From Treponema sp. (lineage in GTDB: Bacteria; Spirochaetota; Spirochaetia; Treponematales; Breznakiellaceae): DNA of 37,488 nt. The translations under genes and the position numbers were made by a program. The notes beneath the pieces are model-generated. The model was given only the letters and a program-made list of their open reading frames with translations. It did not search any database and was not told where the DNA came from. The stretch covers positions 1 through 37,488 of the forward strand of contig JAITHL010000110.1 in NCBI GenBank assembly GCA_031279975.1. The letters run 5' to 3'. Within the stretch, counting starts at the first letter, position 1. Every line of letters begins with the position of its first letter. Positions 18,251-26,870 of the stretch are shown piece after piece.

Positions 18251-20431
18251 CTATGCCTCAACGGTAAACCGGGCGACGGCCTCTAACAGGCCGCCGATAT
18301 GGTCCTTATTCAGCGTGGTAATTTCAAATATCCGGTCTACCGCCCCGTTGATCCGCTCCGCGTTGGCGGCCATATCCCGCATCTCCTGGGAGAGGTCCCG
18401 GCTGACGGCCCCTAGCACCTGACTTTCGGCAATGACTTCCTGGGCGCTGGCAAGCATCTGTGAAGAACCGGCCTTAACAGACGCGGTTATGCCGTTGAGT
18501 CCTTCCACCGCGTCCAGAATCTGCTTGCTCCCTTCCCCCTGTTCCTCCATGGAATTTCGGATATGCTCTTCCTGCTGGGCCACGGTCTGAACGCCGGCTT
18601 CTATCCCCTCAAAACGGCCGCGGACTATGGCGGCGGACTTGCCGATTGTATCGATGGAAATTGTTATCTGTTTTAGGACCTCCGAGATGGTTTTGGACTG
18701 TTCCGCTGAGGATTCGGCGAGCTTGCGAATCTCCTCAGACACCACCGCAAAACCCTTTCCCGCTTCCCCCGCGTGGGCCGCTTCAATGGCGGCGTTCATG
18801 GCAAGCAGGTTGGTCTGGCCGGCGATGTTTTCTATCACCGCGTTGATCGCCACAAGGCCCTCGGAATCCCGGGATATCTTTTCAATGTCCGCGGAAACCG
18901 CCTGCAACGCAAGCCGCCCGCTTTCAGAGGCTTCGGTCAGGAAGTTCATGTTGCTCGTATTGTTAATCAGCCTTTGGGTAACCGATTGGATAGAGGCCAG
19001 CATCTCTTCAATGGCCGCGGATGATTGGGAAACACTCGCCGCTTGCCGGTCGATGTGGGCGTTCTGCTCCTCAATGGCCTGGGTGATCTTTTCTATATTC
19101 TGAACCGTGTCTTCCACGCTTGCGCTTTGGTTTGCCGCCTGGGTTTTCATATTCTTCAGGGAGCCGGCGATCTCGGCGACCGCCCCGGCGGTCTGGTTTG
19201 TATGGGATTGCAGTTCAGCCCCAATGGTTGAGAGGGCGACCGCCTTGTCCTTGATCACCCGGATCAGGGACCGGATATTCTCCACGGTTCCATTGAAGGA
19301 ATGGGTCATCTCCCCGATTTCATCATTCCGCCGGACCGTGATGAGCTTCGTAAGGTCCCCCTGGCCTATATCTGCGCAGAGGCGGATCATGTTTTTGAGG
19401 GGGCTTGCGATGGAACGGGCTATGAAGAAGGCCGCCGACGCGGTAAGGAGGAAGGTGGTAATACCGATGCCCATACCGATAAGGGTCATGCGGCGGATTT
19501 CTTTGAGGAAGATACGCTGGGGGATGCCGATCATTAAGGTCCAGGGGGCGTCGGCGCGGCCTATGGTAAAGGGGACAGAGATAAAAACTATGGTTTCCCC
19601 CAAACTCCCCACATAATTGGTAAAACGCAAGGCCCGGCCTGTTTTTATTGCCCCGGTGAGTTGCGCCAAATGGGAGCCGGCAATATCCCCTTCACCGTGT
19701 ATGGATTGCCCGATGCGGTTTTCATCAAAATGGGCGATGATGACGCCGTTGTTGCTGTAGAGCGCCGTTACGGTTCCCTCGTAGGGCTGGATGTTCCGCG
19801 CCTCCCGCTGAATATGCTCAAGTTCAAGGTTGACCGTTACAGCCCCAATAAAACGGTCCGCTTCATACATGGGTACCGCCAGGGTGGTGATGAGCGTATC
19901 CACCCCGTCGATGGGGTAATAGTAGGGGTCCATGATCATTTCCCCTCTGATCCGTTTAACGTCTTGATAGTAAGCTTCGGTTCCAATAACCACATGGTCT
20001 TCAAGGCGTCCCGGGACTATTCCGTTTTTACTCCGGTACCAGTAGGGCATGAACCGGTCCGCCTCGCCGCTGGTATCGCTGTCCGCCGGGCCGTCCAAAA
20101 TGCCGGGTTCCCAGATGCTTGCGGCCCCGGCGATTTCAATGTTTTTCTCCACCAGCGTCCGGCTGATCGTGGCAAAGAAGTCCCGCCGGAGGCTTGCTTC
20201 AATGTTCTGGTATTCTTCCATTATTTGCCCGGCAGTCCGGGCCGCGTCCATATAGATTTCCAGCCAAACCTGCATTATCTTGCCGTGGAGGGCGGCTAAA
20301 TTGGAGATTTCCTGTTCCTCCAAGCGGCTTTTCTCCGCGGAGAACAGCGCGAGGAGGGAGGTCAAAAGTATTCCAGTCCCCATTACATTGAGGGCGATAA
20401 TAAAAATAAGCAGTTTTTTTCCAATCTTCAT
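18251..20431 (-). CDS. Methyl-accepting chemotaxis protein with periplasmic dCache-like sensor
   Basis: N-terminal TM, Cache-like region, HAMP, MCP hairpin [52 protein letters not shown]. Confidence 0.95.
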   Translation of the reverse strand: MKIGKKLLIFIIALNVMGTGILLTSLLALFSAEKSRLEEQEISNLAALHGKIMQVWLEIYMDAARTAGQIMEEYQNIEASLRRDFFATISRTLVEKNIEIAGAASIWEPGILDGPADSDTSGEADRFMPYWYRSKNGIVPGRLEDHVVIGTEAYYQDVKRIRGEMIMDPYYYPIDGVDTLITTLAVPMYEADRFIGAVTVNLELEHIQREARNIQPYEGTVTALYSNNGVIIAHFDENRIGQSIHGEGDIAGSHLAQLTGAIKTGRALRFTNYVGSLGETIVFISVPFTIGRADAPWTLMIGIPQRIFLKEIRRMTLIGMGIGITTFLLTASAAFFIARSIASPLKNMIRLCADIGQGDLTKLITVRRNDEIGEMTHSFNGTVENIRSLIRVIKDKAVALSTIGAELQSHTNQTAGAVAEIAGSLKNMKTQAANQSASVEDTVQNIEKITQAIEEQNAHIDRQAASVSQSSAAIEEMLASIQSVTQRLINNTSNMNFLTEASESGRLALQAVSADIEKISRDSEGLVAINAVIENIAGQTNLLAMNAAIEAAHAGEAGKGFAVVSEEIRKLAESSAEQSKTISEVLKQITISIDTIGKSAAIVRGRFEGIEAGVQTVAQQEEHIRNSMEEQGEGSKQILDAVEGLNGITASVKAGSSQMLASAQEVIAESQVLGAVSRDLSQEMRDMAANAERINGAVDRIFEITTLNKDHIGGLLEAVARFTVEA

Positions 20432-20533
20432 GGATAACTCCTGTAACGCGCTGGCCGCGGCCCTCGCCGCTTATCAGCTTCCCTTGTAGGAGTATAGTGA
20501 AAGAACCATCATTTGCTTATAATTAAACTACGA

Positions 20534-21313
20534 ATGAATAGGATAAATATATGGCAAGAAACCCTGCCGGTCCGGTTTGGGAATATCGATAGTTCGGATC
20601 GTATGACCTTGGCGGCGGTCTTTGATTTCTTCCAGGAAGCGGCCATCAGCCACGCGGAACACCTGGGGGTTGGGCGGGAGGCTATGGCCCGGACCGGCCA
20701 GGTATGGGTGCTTTCCCGGATGTCCGTACTCATCCTCCGGCGTCCCCGGTGGACCGAAACCCTTACGCTCCGTTCCTGGCCCCGGGGGACAGAGAAACTG
20801 TTAGCCCTGCGGGATTACGATCTGCGGGACGCGGAAGGCATCCCCCTGGTTCTGGGACGGAGCGGCTGGCTGGTTCTGGACCGGGAAAAACGCCGGCCCC
20901 TGCGCAGCCAAGCTTTTATGGAAGGGCTGCCCCGCAATGAGGGACTGGATGCCCTGCCAGGGATCCCTCCGGGATTGGAAGCCCGGAACGGTCTTTCGCT
21001 TATGGGAGAACGCCGGGCTGTTTATTCGGATATTGATTATAACGGCCATGTTAATAACGCCCGCTATGTCCAATGGATACAGGACAGCCTGGACCCCGGG
21101 CGTTTGATTCAGGCCAGCGGGATGCGTTTGGATATTAACTATCTGCGGGAAGTTAGGGGCGGAGATAGTATCCGGCTTTGGGCCGCCCCTTTGCCGCCGG
21201 AGCCGGCAAAGGCTGGCGAAAGCGGCCTGGAACCCTGGCACAGCCTTACCGCCCTGGAAGGCCGCTATGCGGACGGCCGCCCGGCATTCCGGGCTGAACT
21301 GCGGACCTGTTAA
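20534..21313 (+). CDS. Acyl-ACP thioesterase
   Basis: IWQETLPVRFGNIDSSDRMTLAAVFDFFQEAAISHAEHLG, VWVLSRMSVLILRRPRWTETLTLRSWPRG, hotdog repeat YSDIDYNGHVNNARYVQWIQDSL. Confidence 0.9.
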   Translation: MNRINIWQETLPVRFGNIDSSDRMTLAAVFDFFQEAAISHAEHLGVGREAMARTGQVWVLSRMSVLILRRPRWTETLTLRSWPRGTEKLLALRDYDLRDAEGIPLVLGRSGWLVLDREKRRPLRSQAFMEGLPRNEGLDALPGIPPGLEARNGLSLMGERRAVYSDIDYNGHVNNARYVQWIQDSLDPGRLIQASGMRLDINYLREVRGGDSIRLWAAPLPPEPAKAGESGLEPWHSLTALEGRYADGRPAFRAELRTC

Positions 21314-21419
21314 ACAGATAACTGAGTACAAACCATACCGCAGAGATTTGACAGGGAACAAAGCCGCTCCAGACGCTTTCCTGGTAAGCGGTAAAAAGCC
21401 TCCTGTTTGCTCCCTGTTT

Positions 21420-21772
21420 GCTCTGTCCCCCGGCTCTATCCCGCTATCGCCGGTTGCCTGACGTACTTGCTCCGTACTTGCTCTGTCCCTATCCCCTGGC
21501 CGCTGTTTGTTATTCCCTTTTGCGCCGCTGCCCCCTGTTGATCGTGTTTACCCTGGCCTCGTCCCATATCGCACTGTCGTCTGTTTTCCGCTCGCGCTTG
21601 CTCTGTCCACCATTCTCGTCCCTTATTCTCTGTCCCTTATTCTCTGTCCCTCATTCTCTGTCCACCATTCTCGTCCCTCATTCTCTGTCTACCATTCTCG
21701 TCCCTCAGTCTCTGTCCCCCAGTCTCTGTCCCTCATTCTCTGTCCCTCATTCTCTGTCCCCCATCCTCTGGT
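21420..21772. repeat. Minisatellite array 2, 13-14 bp units of CTCTGTCCCTCATT (core 21601-21772)
   Basis: About 12 consecutive units CTCTGTCC(C/A)(T/C)(C/T)ATT with 13-bp CTCGTCCCTCATT variants; degenerate CTCTGTCCC-rich sequence upstream to 21420. Confidence 0.93.
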
Positions 21773-21860
21773 ACTTGCCCTGTGGCGGACGGATTTCCCC
21801 CCTTGACCTTATTTTCCATTCGGGTACTATAAGCCTATTCCCCTAAGAGGAGGCGCCGTT

Positions 21861-21932
21861 ATGATGGTACGGACATTACCGAAAAAACAACTCAAGAGGT
21901 CCAAAGCCTCCGGTGGAAAACAGCGCGTCTAA
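21861..21932 (+). CDS. Possible 23-aa basic small protein
   Basis: MMVRTLPKKQLKRSKASGGKQRV* preceded by AAGAGGAGG at good spacing. Confidence 0.35.
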   Translation: MMVRTLPKKQLKRSKASGGKQRV

Positions 21933-22103
21933 AACTGGTATAATGTTCATCCATTCCATCCGAAAGGCTCTTTTATTATGAGGCCGTTTTCAACAACCCC
22001 GCCCTGAAGTGTGCGTGTGAGCGCAGAGAGGGGTATTGATTCCACCGCGGGAATGAAAACGGCTGGTACGCTGTCTGTCCGTGGCTGTTACGGCGGACGG
22101 CCC

Positions 22104-22799
22104 ATGGTTTATCAAAAGAGGTTATCGTTGGATACGATTTGGTTAAGTATATCCGCGGGGAGCGGTCCTGAGGAATGCGCCCGGGCCGCGGCCCTTACGG
22201 TGAGGGTTTTGCTGCGGGACTTGCAAAGCCGCCCCGGGAACGGCATTGCGGTACGGCTTATTGAAACCGCGCCTTCCCGGATACCAGGGAATATCCGGTC
22301 CGCCCTGCTTGCCTTGGCGGGGGAAGACGCCGCGGCCTATGCCGCTTCGTGGACCGGGGTCATTCAGTGGATTTGGAAAAGCGCCTACCGGCCCGGCCAT
22401 CGGCGGAAAAATTGGTTTGTTTCGGTAACGCCCTATCGGGAAAGCCTAAGCGGACCGGCCTTCTCCCCTGCGGATGTGCGGTTTGAAACCGCCCGCTCCA
22501 GCGGGCCCGGCGGCCAGCATGTGAACAAAACCGAAACCGCGGTTCGGGCGGTGCATATTCCTACGGGGAAAAGCGCCGCCGCCCGGGAGGAACGTTCCCA
22601 GATGCTGAATAAACGCCTTGCCCTTGCCCGGCTTGCGTCGGCCTTTGCAAAAGAACAGGCGGAGGCTGAAAAACGGTCCTGTTCCGCCCGGCGGCATAAC
22701 CATTGGGAGCTTGAGCGGGGGAATCCTATCCGGGTCTATGACGGGGAGACCCTTCGCCTGCTTGGGGAGTATGTTGGGACTGGGAGCGGCGGCCTATGA
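22104..22799 (+). CDS. prfH: Peptide chain release factor homolog PrfH
   Basis: ISAGSGPEECARAAALTVRVLL, SWTGVIQWIWKSAYRPGHRRKNWFVSV, RFETARSSGPGGQHVNKTETAVRAVHIPTGKSAAAREERSQMLNKRLALARL, HNHWELERGNPIRVYDG; GGQ motif with PrfH-type N-terminus. Exact start uncertain. Confidence 0.9.
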   Translation: MVYQKRLSLDTIWLSISAGSGPEECARAAALTVRVLLRDLQSRPGNGIAVRLIETAPSRIPGNIRSALLALAGEDAAAYAASWTGVIQWIWKSAYRPGHRRKNWFVSVTPYRESLSGPAFSPADVRFETARSSGPGGQHVNKTETAVRAVHIPTGKSAAAREERSQMLNKRLALARLASAFAKEQAEAEKRSCSARRHNHWELERGNPIRVYDGETLRLLGEYVGTGSGGL

Positions 22800-23971
22800 G
22801 CGGAAGGCCCATTGCCCCAATTACGGTGCGGGGAAAACACAACGAGGCCCAGGTCTATGTCAAGACCCTGGAATCGGCCTGCGAGGATAAGATACGGCAA
22901 TATCTGGATCACCCGGCCTTTGCGGATACCACGGTACGGGTAATGCCCGACGTGCATCTGGGAAAAGGCGCGGTGATAGGCTGGACCGCCACCTACGCTT
23001 CGCGGATCATCCCTTCGGTAATCGGCCTTGATATGGGCTGCGGGGTATGCGCCTGCAACCTTGGCCGGGGGAAAGCGCATTTTGATAAACTCGACGGGTT
23101 TATCCGCAAGCATATCCCTGCGGGCCAGGCCGTGCGATCCTCCCTCCCTGAAGACCTCGCGGACATCCACGTCTTTGCGGCCGGGCGGGCCGGCCTAGAC
23201 CTCAGCATTGAGCAATTCAAGCGCGGCATCCGGGCGCTCTGCGAAAAACAGAAGCAGGGGGTGGAACGGGTATTCGCGTCCTTGGGAACCCTCGGCGGGG
23301 GGAATCATTTTATTGAAATCGGCATGGATGAAAATCAGAATCGCTGGCTGCTGATCCATACGGGCTCCCGCATCTTAGGCGCCCATACAGCGGAATACCA
23401 TGAAATCATCGCCCTGCGGGAGACCAGCGCGGAAAGCCCCATCAAGTATCTTGAGGGGGCCCGCGCCGGAGACTACCTGGCGGATCTGGGGGCGCTCCAG
23501 TATTACGCCCAGGTAAACCGCGCCTTGATAGCCCAAACCATTGCCAAAGGTTTTTTTAAGACGGACATACGGGAGGCGGAATACCGTGACTGCGTTCACA
23601 ACTATATTGACGCCGCCGCTGGAATCATCCGTAAGGGGGCTATTTCCGCAAAGCAAAACGAGCCGGTGGTCATTCCCTTTTCCATGTCCGAAGGAGCCGT
23701 CCTTGGCCGGGGCAAGGGAAAGGCCGCCTGGAACTATTCAGCCCCCCACGGCGCGGGAAGGAAGCGGAGCCGCTCCGTCGCGCGGGGCCTTTCCCTTGAT
23801 GCGTACCGGAAAGAGATGCGGGGGGTCTGGTCAAGCGTCGTCGGCAAGGAAACGCTGGAAGAAAGCCCCATGGCCTATAAAAAGGCCCGGGACATTCTTG
23901 AGTATCTTGAGGAAACGGTTGTGGTAGAACAGCGGCTCAAGCCCGTATACAACTTCAAGGCCCTTGATTAA
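22796..23971 (+). CDS. rtcB: RNA-splicing ligase RtcB, short PrfH-associated type
   Basis: MPDVHLGKGAVIGWTATYASRIIPSVIGLDMGCGVCA, LGGGNHFIEIG, HTGSRILGAHTAEYH, SMSEGAVLGRGKGKAAWNYSAPHGAGRKRSRS; overlaps prfH stop by ATGA. Confidence 0.95.
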   Translation: MSGRPIAPITVRGKHNEAQVYVKTLESACEDKIRQYLDHPAFADTTVRVMPDVHLGKGAVIGWTATYASRIIPSVIGLDMGCGVCACNLGRGKAHFDKLDGFIRKHIPAGQAVRSSLPEDLADIHVFAAGRAGLDLSIEQFKRGIRALCEKQKQGVERVFASLGTLGGGNHFIEIGMDENQNRWLLIHTGSRILGAHTAEYHEIIALRETSAESPIKYLEGARAGDYLADLGALQYYAQVNRALIAQTIAKGFFKTDIREAEYRDCVHNYIDAAAGIIRKGAISAKQNEPVVIPFSMSEGAVLGRGKGKAAWNYSAPHGAGRKRSRSVARGLSLDAYRKEMRGVWSSVVGKETLEESPMAYKKARDILEYLEETVVVEQRLKPVYNFKALD

Positions 23972-24318
23972 CGGCCGCTTCACCGTATTTTGATAAGAAT
24001 AGCCTGTACGTCCGGCCCAGCGCTGGCCGCCGTACAGGGTTTCCATTCCTGGATTAACCGGTTCCGCTTATGGCGGGCTTGCGCTTGTATCGCGTTCCAT
24101 AAAAGCTGGAATTATTGAGAGATAAGCTCTTCATCTCTATAAAAAATGATGGCCTATTCGCTGGGCCATGTTAAAAATGCCTGAATTATACGGCCTTCCC
24201 TTCCTTGACGGCTTGCGAGCGTTATGAACAGCCAGGACGCTAGGCGTACAACTATTAGTTACAACCCAGCAAGCGCAGCCTAGTGTCTGGACACTATTGT
24301 AATAGTGGAGAGATTATT

Positions 24319-24494
24319 AGACGTGTTCCAAAACCCGGTTGGTTTCGGAACACGTTCTGCGGTTTCTCAGGCTAAAGCCTGCGGACTAAAGTCCGGTGAA
24401 ACCGCGTTTTTAAGCGGACTTTAGTCCGCGCCCGCGGGTCGGGAAACCGCAAAGGAGCATTTGAAAACAACCGGTTTTTAGAGGTTCTCTATAG
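24319..24494. repeat. Family-2 multi-hairpin element, copy A
   Basis: ACGTGTTCC...GGAACACGT (24321-24355), GCGGTTTCTC-AGGCTAAAGCCT-GCGGACTAAAGTCCG-GTGAAACCGC, GCGGACTTTAGTCCGC, tail GAAAACAACCGGTTTTTAGAG. Confidence 0.85.
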
Positions 24495-24556
24495 CATAGG
24501 AGTATAGTAGCAATTCAAAGTATCACCCGTCCGGCTCGTCCCCCAGGTACAATATC

Positions 24557-25135
24557 GTGTGGAATAAAAAAACCAGCGGGTTCAACACGCAAAAGTTCTC
24601 GCTCGCATGGGACTGTCCGCGTCCAAAGGTATGTTCCAGATCGTACCCGTGGTTTTTCAACACCCTGTTATGTTCGTTTTTTCGTCAATCCTGTTTACCG
24701 GCAAACCACAAAACTCCCCAACAGCGGTACTTACGAGTATATTTACAAAGGGGCGGCCAACGAAAATACCTCGTTCTTTTTTCCGGCTCCCTTGGCGGGA
24801 ACGGGGCATATCAGCATATCAGCATCCCTGAAAGCGCGGCGCGCCCCGCGCCGCGCTTTCAGGGGCTTTGGATCAAAGGTCCGGTCAAAAAAACGGATAA
24901 AAGAATATTTGATATTACTCTGTCCGGCAATAAGCTGTTGCTTTTGCGCGAGGAAGCCCTTTGCGGCATTGACCTTGACGGATATCTTGCCAAAGAATCG
25001 GTAACAGTAATCGTCCCCAACGCCCAGGGCATGGAAAAGACCGCCACCGTGGAAGACGGCCTTTGCGTTGTGTGCAACAGAAACCGCTACGCCGCGCTTG
25101 CGTTACCCGGTGGAACGCGAGATGAAAGTTTTTGA
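24557..25135 (+). pseudogene. Decayed unknown ORF with apparent frame shifts
   Basis: Protein-like stretches lie in different frames (e.g. NSGTYEYIYKGAANENTSFFFPAPLAGTGHISIS vs KTDKRIFDITLSGNKLLLLREEALCGIDLDGYLAKESVTVIVPNAQG); interrupted by a perfect 18-bp hairpin. Confidence 0.4.
24826..24864. repeat. Perfect 18-bp-stem inverted repeat
   Basis: CCCTGAAAGCGCGGCGCG-CCC-CGCGCCGCGCTTTCAGGG. Confidence 0.9.
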
Positions 25136-25465
25136 AAATAAAGAAGGCAAAAGCGGGGGGCTGGGGGGCCGCGGCCTCAAGTGGGGGGCGTTACGGGGGC
25201 AGATACCCCGTTCAGGATAGGGTAGGGCGCTGCCATGCAGCGCCCGTAGGGGAGATTTCCCACTGTCAACAACATAAGCCGGGTCCGGGGCAAAAACCAT
25301 GATATACTGGAATGAGGGAGGGAATATCATGGGAAAAAAACGTGCAGAAGTGGTGATATGTTTGATACACCGCACAAGGTATGAACGGCGGTCCAAGAAA
25401 CGGAATCAGGACTTCGCCGGAAACGGAAAATAACCTTTTGCGCGGATTCCCGTCGTTTGAGTTCA

Positions 25466-25598
25466 TTAACTCACCTTGCGCAAAAGTGATTTTTATATCA
25501 AAAAAGCGGGTAAATTTTTAAGAAAAGTCATATTTCGAGCATTTTTGAGACATTTTCGACCATTTTATATAGCCACTGGGTAACATGAGTCATTAAGT
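25466..25598. repeat. About 130-bp repeat, copy F
   Basis: TTAACTCACCTTGCGCAAAAGTGATTTTTATATCAAAAAAGCGGGTAAATTTTTAAG...ATATAGCCACTGGGTAACATGAG; about 92% identical by eye to 34497-34624. Confidence 0.88.
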
Positions 25599-25635
25599 CA
25601 TTACAGGATAAGGAAACAGAGCATGCGATGCGGGC

Positions 25636-26230
25636 ATGGAAGGGGTTTATTCGGGAGAAGGAACTAAAGGAAAGAGGGAAGGCTGGGTAACGCTGGGGAA
25701 AAGCGGATTGCGGGATAGGGTGGTACGGATAGCGCTTGCCTGCGGGGAGACAGAAACGCTGATAACGAATATTGGGGAAGAGGGGATAGGGTATGAATCG
25801 TTTGCGGAGTTGTATCATAAGAGGCGGGGGATAAAGACGAAGTATAAAACGGTGAAGCAGCGGATGGGGATAGAGAACTTTTCCGGGTAGCTTGTAGGCA
25901 ACATCAAGCAGGATTTTTACGCGATGATGACGGTGGCGAACACACGGCGCATTTCATAAGGGAGACGAACCGGAAGGTACGGGAAGGGCGAGAGGGGAGG
26001 GGGAACTGGTATGAATACCAGGTGAATGTGAATCACGCGGTAGGGGTATACAAGAATCGACTGATAGGGGTGGTGATGGCAAAGGGGAGGGGGCCGGGCG
26101 TGGCTGATGAGGGAACTGGTGGGAGAGATTGAACGGCGGGTAACGCCGGTACGCCCTGACCGGGAGGTTCCCCGGAAAGAGACCTCCCGGCAAGCGCGGT
26201 TTCACCACAACCATAAATCGAATTGCTGAG
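25636..26230 (+). pseudogene. IS4-family (DDE_Tnp_1) transposase C-terminal remnant
   Basis: ETLITNIGEEGIGYESFAELYHKRRGIKTKYKTVKQRMGIENFSG*, then LVGNIKQDFYAMMTVANT, then ERRVTPVRPDREVPRKETSRQARFHHNHKSN across stops/frames. Confidence 0.75.
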
Positions 26231-26254
26231 GGGGGAATCCTTAAATAGACCGCC

Positions 26255-26403
26255 GGGACCTGCTGGTTCCCCAAAATATGGGCCGAAAAATCAAAAGAGT
26301 ACCTGGAAAAAGTCTTTGGTAAAAACTGGCAGAAAGAATACTATATCCGGGACTGCGTCGCCGGAACCGGCAATTTGCTTGCGGGCTTAACCAACCCCTA
26401 CAA
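26255..26403 (+). pseudogene. Remnant of an N6-adenine DNA methyltransferase-like gene
   Basis: WFPKIWAEKSKEYLEKVFGKNWQKEYYIRDCVAGTGNLLAGLTNPYN; AGTGN SAM-binding-like motif; ends where family-2 copy B begins. Confidence 0.5.
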
Positions 26404-26405
26404 TA

Positions 26406-26523
26406 GACGTGTTCCAAAACCCGGTTGGTTTCGGAACACGTCCCGCGGTTTCTCAGGCTAAAGCCTTATGAAACCGCGTTTTTAAGCGGAAGCTGTTCTG
26501 AAACTTCAGTTTCAGAACAGCTC
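26406..26523. repeat. Family-2 multi-hairpin element, copy B
   Basis: ACGTGTTCC...GGAACACGT, GCGGTTTCTCAGGCTAAAGCCTTATGAAACCGC, TTTTTAAGCGG, GCTGTTCTGAAAC-TTCA-GTTTCAGAACAGC (26492-26521). Confidence 0.9.
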
Positions 26524-26870
26524 TATTGTGTGGGCTTCCGGCATAGAGCGGGGTTTTGGCAAATGGCGAAATTGGATGGAATAAGATGGCTTCATTTTCA
26601 GGCGGAATTTTCAGCGCCGCTAAATATGAGTGGATGGATAATTTATCTTTGTATGACTATCTTCCCGGACGGAGAGGGCGAGTATTAACGAGACCAGGCA
26701 ACGAGCGCAGTATAAAATTTCCCGATCTGGGTGTTTATTACTGGGACGATAGCCGGGACAAGGAATAGAATCGCGTAAGGACATTGGTTACTAGGGTAAC
26801 GATGATGTTCACGCGCAACCTCCCGGCAAAAGCCCTTTAGCCTGGGGCCGCTTCTATGGTAGTATAGGCC

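Noticed and set aside
21601-21772. CRISPR array
   Set aside because: Period of 13-14 bp is too short and there are no spacers.
21418-21846. 142-aa and 99-aa plus-strand ORFs
   Set aside because: Translations of the CTCTGTCCC tandem array; repeats are 13/14 bp, not multiples of three, so the frame is not maintained by selection.
24319-24494. tRNA or riboswitch call for the multi-hairpin element
   Set aside because: No tRNA anticodon/T-arm signature and multiple dispersed copies; better described as a structured repeat.
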